Shown one piece after another: positions 6,344 to 7,603 of a DNA stretch of 7,603 nucleotides (the first letter of the stretch is position 1; the number at the start of each line of letters is the position of its first letter). Source of the stretch: Deferribacteraceae bacterium. GTDB taxonomy: Bacteria > Chrysiogenota > Deferribacteres > Deferribacterales > JAISNW01. Position numbers and translations under genes: made by a program. A model generated the notes under the pieces. It was given only the letters and a program-made list of their open reading frames with translations. It was not told where the DNA came from and did no database searches. The stretch lies in NCBI GenBank assembly GCA_031278965.1, contig JAITJJ010000202.1, positions 1-7,603 of the forward strand. Reading direction: 5' to 3'.

Positions 6344-7051
6344 ATGTTTAATCTGTCAAAAGAGAGAAAAGGGTTTACCTTTGTGGAACTTGCAATTGTG
6401 CTTGTGATAATAGGGATTATAATGGGACTAGGCGTAAAGGGGCGCACCCTCATACGCTCAGCGAAAATGCGCGCCGAAATCCGCAAGATAGATAAACTTC
6501 AAACCGCTCTGATGAGCTACATTAATATGTATAAAGGGGTTCTCCCCAACTATGACGATACTTCAACCGCGCCGTATTCCATAGACTACAACCTCTTTCT
6601 GGAGCAAGACCTTATTAAGATGAGCGATATATTCGCATCGTTAAACGCAACAGGAAGCATACTCAATACCTCCGACACATACCCAATCTGGGGTTATGCT
6701 ATGTGTGGGGTGGATATATACGACAACTATTCTTATTATGCCGAAAAGTGTGATGACAACGGGCTGATGATATGCCCGAACATCTGCATTGCAGGGATGA
6801 AACTTAATGCCGATAAAAGTGTGAATTACAGCCCGGTTCTTATGGAAGTAAAGTGTTCAATTGAAGCTATGGCGGATGATAAGGATTATGCCAACGGAGC
6901 GGGGCGGCTTACTAATACTTCACACTTTGAACCTTCCGAGAGTTTAACTTATTCGAATGCCGAGATATGCTCACAGGAGATGAACTATAGAGATTTTGAT
7001 GCCTCTCAAGCCGACACCGTGGGTTCAACCTACGTATACAGGATATACTGA
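6344..7051 (+). CDS. Type IV prepilin/pseudopilin-like protein, cysteine-rich
   Basis: This 235-aa protein has a class III (prepilin) signal: a short basic leader ending KERKG, predicted PilD-type cleavage between G10 and F11, the conserved +5 glutamate (E15), and a hydrophobic helix FTFVELAIVLVIIGIIMGLG. An amphipathic helix follows to about residue 65. The C-terminal globular part is not one I recognise. It is rich in Tyr, Asn and Asp and has six cysteines (121, 136, 144, 148, 171, 209), enough for three disulfides in the periplasm or on the surface. The SD AAGGAG (6331-6336) is strong, 20 bases after fliY. No pilus assembly genes (ATPase, PilC, PilD) are in the window, so it would have to use a machine encoded elsewhere. 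It could be a major pilin, minor pilin or type II secretion pseudopilin. Confidence 0.88.
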   Translation: MFNLSKERKGFTFVELAIVLVIIGIIMGLGVKGRTLIRSAKMRAEIRKIDKLQTALMSYINMYKGVLPNYDDTSTAPYSIDYNLFLEQDLIKMSDIFASLNATGSILNTSDTYPIWGYAMCGVDIYDNYSYYAEKCDDNGLMICPNICIAGMKLNADKSVNYSPVLMEVKCSIEAMADDKDYANGAGRLTNTSHFEPSESLTYSNAEICSQEMNYRDFDASQADTVGSTYVYRIY

Positions 7052-7052
7052 T

Positions 7053-7487
7053 ATGCACGATTGCATCTTTTGTAAGATTGCGGAGGGGAAAATCCCTTCC
7101 ACAAAGGTTTTTGAAGATGAGCAGTTTGTAGTGATACTTGATCTCTATCCGGTCACCAAGGGGCACGCCCTCTTAATACCGAAAGAGCACCATGTAAATA
7201 TCTTTGACGTTCCGGAAGATATTGCCGTAGCGGTTTATCCGCTTCTGGCAAAACTTGCACGCGCCGTAAGAGCCGCCACAGGAGCTGCGGGGATGAATAT
7301 CGTGCAAAACAACGGGGAAGTCTCCGGACAGGCGGTATTCCACTCACATATTCACCTTATCCCACGCTATGATGACGATAACCTCCGATTTGTGGTTCCG
7401 GGGAAAACTCAGGCAAGCCAAGACGAGTTGCATGAAACCGCCACAAGCATAATAAACGCTCTGATAAAACAGGTGGCGTTATTTTAG
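7053..7487 (+). CDS. HIT-family (histidine triad) nucleotide hydrolase or transferase
   Basis: A 144-aa Hint-like protein. These cytosolic enzymes hydrolyse purine nucleoside phosphoramidates or related dinucleotide substrates through a covalent His-nucleotide intermediate. The sequence has the triad HSHIHL with H97, H99 (the expected nucleophile) and H101 in GQAVFHSHIHLIPR. It also has the conserved MNIVQNNG loop (81-88), TKGHALLIPKEHH (35-47), and an N-terminal CIFC pair (C4, C7) that with a downstream histidine likely binds zinc, as in many bacterial HIT proteins. ATG 7053 is chosen because MHDCIFCKIAEGKIPSTK is the normal family N-terminus. An in-frame ATG at 6996 would add 19 unrelated residues inside the prepilin gene. 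The SD AGGAT is at 7040-7044. It starts 1 base after the prepilin stop, so it is probably co-transcribed without implying shared function. Confidence 0.95.
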   Translation: MHDCIFCKIAEGKIPSTKVFEDEQFVVILDLYPVTKGHALLIPKEHHVNIFDVPEDIAVAVYPLLAKLARAVRAATGAAGMNIVQNNGEVSGQAVFHSHIHLIPRYDDDNLRFVVPGKTQASQDELHETATSIINALIKQVALF

Positions 7488-7513
7488 TTTAAATTTATTT
7501 TAATTAAATTCAG

Positions 7514-7540
7514 AGCCCTCAGTTATAGCGGTTTTTATTT
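7514..7540 (+). terminator. Weak candidate terminator after the HIT gene
   Basis: AGCCCT (7514-7519) can pair with AG, GG and TT at 7527-7533, leaving C7529 bulged, around a 7-base loop. The stem is followed by a T-rich run (TTTTATTTT). The stem is short and includes a G-U pair, so termination would be weak. It is the only terminator-like structure I see in the window, and it sits where the long operon would be expected to end. Confidence 0.25.
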
Positions 7541-7542
7541 TG

Positions 7543-7548
7543 TATACT
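7543..7548 (+). promoter_or_regulatory. Possible -10 element near the downstream gene
   Basis: TATACT is close to the sigma-70 -10 consensus and lies in the only sizeable AT-rich spacer after the HIT gene. No recognisable -35 (TTGACA-like) sequence sits 16-18 bases upstream. It is also too close to the ATG at 7551 to yield a transcript containing that start codon, so either the start or the promoter is wrong. Confidence 0.2.
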
Positions 7549-7550
7549 AT

Positions 7551-7603
7551 ATGGAAGGCAAGAAAACCCCTTCATCGGAGTTAAAAGAACATAGTAAAGG
7601 TTT
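7551..7603 (+). CDS. Start of an unidentified downstream gene (partial)
   Basis: An open frame starts with ATG at 7551 and continues off the right edge. The visible 17 residues begin MEGKKTPSSELKEHSKG, a hydrophilic, lysine-rich N-terminus that I do not recognise. There is no clear Shine-Dalgarno sequence upstream, only AT-rich sequence. Seventeen codons are too few to be sure that it is a gene, and the true start could differ. Confidence 0.4.
   Translation, partial: MEGKKTPSSELKEHSKG

Noticed and set aside
6809..6816. GCCGATAA, a perfect sigma-28 -10 sequence, inside the prepilin gene
   Set aside because: The matching -35 (TAAA-type) at the required 11-base spacing is absent; the sequence there is TGCAGGGA. 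The motif encodes ordinary codons, so chance is the better explanation.
6996..7052. Upstream in-frame ATG that would add 19 residues to the HIT protein
   Set aside because: The extra residues lie inside the prepilin coding sequence and do not resemble HIT proteins. The family normally begins at the MHDCIFCKI position, which has its own SD.
7492..7510. AT-rich near-palindrome after the HIT stop
   Set aside because: The arms are imperfect and entirely A/T. Such matches are expected by chance in this composition, and no GC stem exists for termination.

Overview
The window is a compact, entirely + strand flagellar and chemotaxis gene cluster from a Gram-negative-type bacterium. In order it carries flhF, flhG, a small two-helix membrane protein, fliA (sigma-28), cheB, fliM and fliY (a CheC-FliN fusion), followed by a type IV prepilin-like gene and a HIT-family gene. 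Base composition is moderate, neither strongly AT- nor GC-rich. FlhF and FlhG together suggest polar or otherwise counted flagella. The order flhF-flhG-small membrane protein-fliA resembles flagellar loci of Deferribacterota and deltaproteobacterial lineages. This is only an impression from gene order, and no feature here fixes the phylum.

Layout. Positions 1-230 hold no intact gene. An open frame from the left edge ends in a stretch resembling the C-terminus of the export-gate protein FlhA, then runs through a ten-base G tract. From 231 to 3371 are the placement and regulation genes: flhF, flhG, the small membrane protein and fliA. From 3368 to 6323 are the receptor methylesterase and the switch genes: cheB, fliM and fliY. 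From 6344 to 7487 are the prepilin-like gene and the HIT gene. Positions 7488-7550 are an AT-rich spacer with a weak hairpin and a possible -10 element, and a new frame opens at 7551 and leaves the window.

The genes are packed as a translationally coupled operon. Stop and start overlap by 4 bases at flhF/flhG, small membrane protein/fliA, fliA/cheB and fliM/fliY, and the prepilin and HIT genes are 1 base apart. No strong terminator is visible between 231 and 7487. FlhF and FlhG would set flagellar position and number, FliA would direct late flagellar genes, and FliM and FliY would form the C-ring that binds phospho-CheY. CheB would demethylate receptors, and the CheC-like half of FliY may dephosphorylate CheY at the motor.

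Most of the window is ordinary for a flagellar locus. The parts that deserve a second look are the damaged-looking flhA-like end with its G10 tract, the uncharacterised small membrane protein beside a short FlhG, the cysteine-rich prepilin in the flagellar operon, and a sigma-54-like element inside fliA. I did not find a clearly new system.
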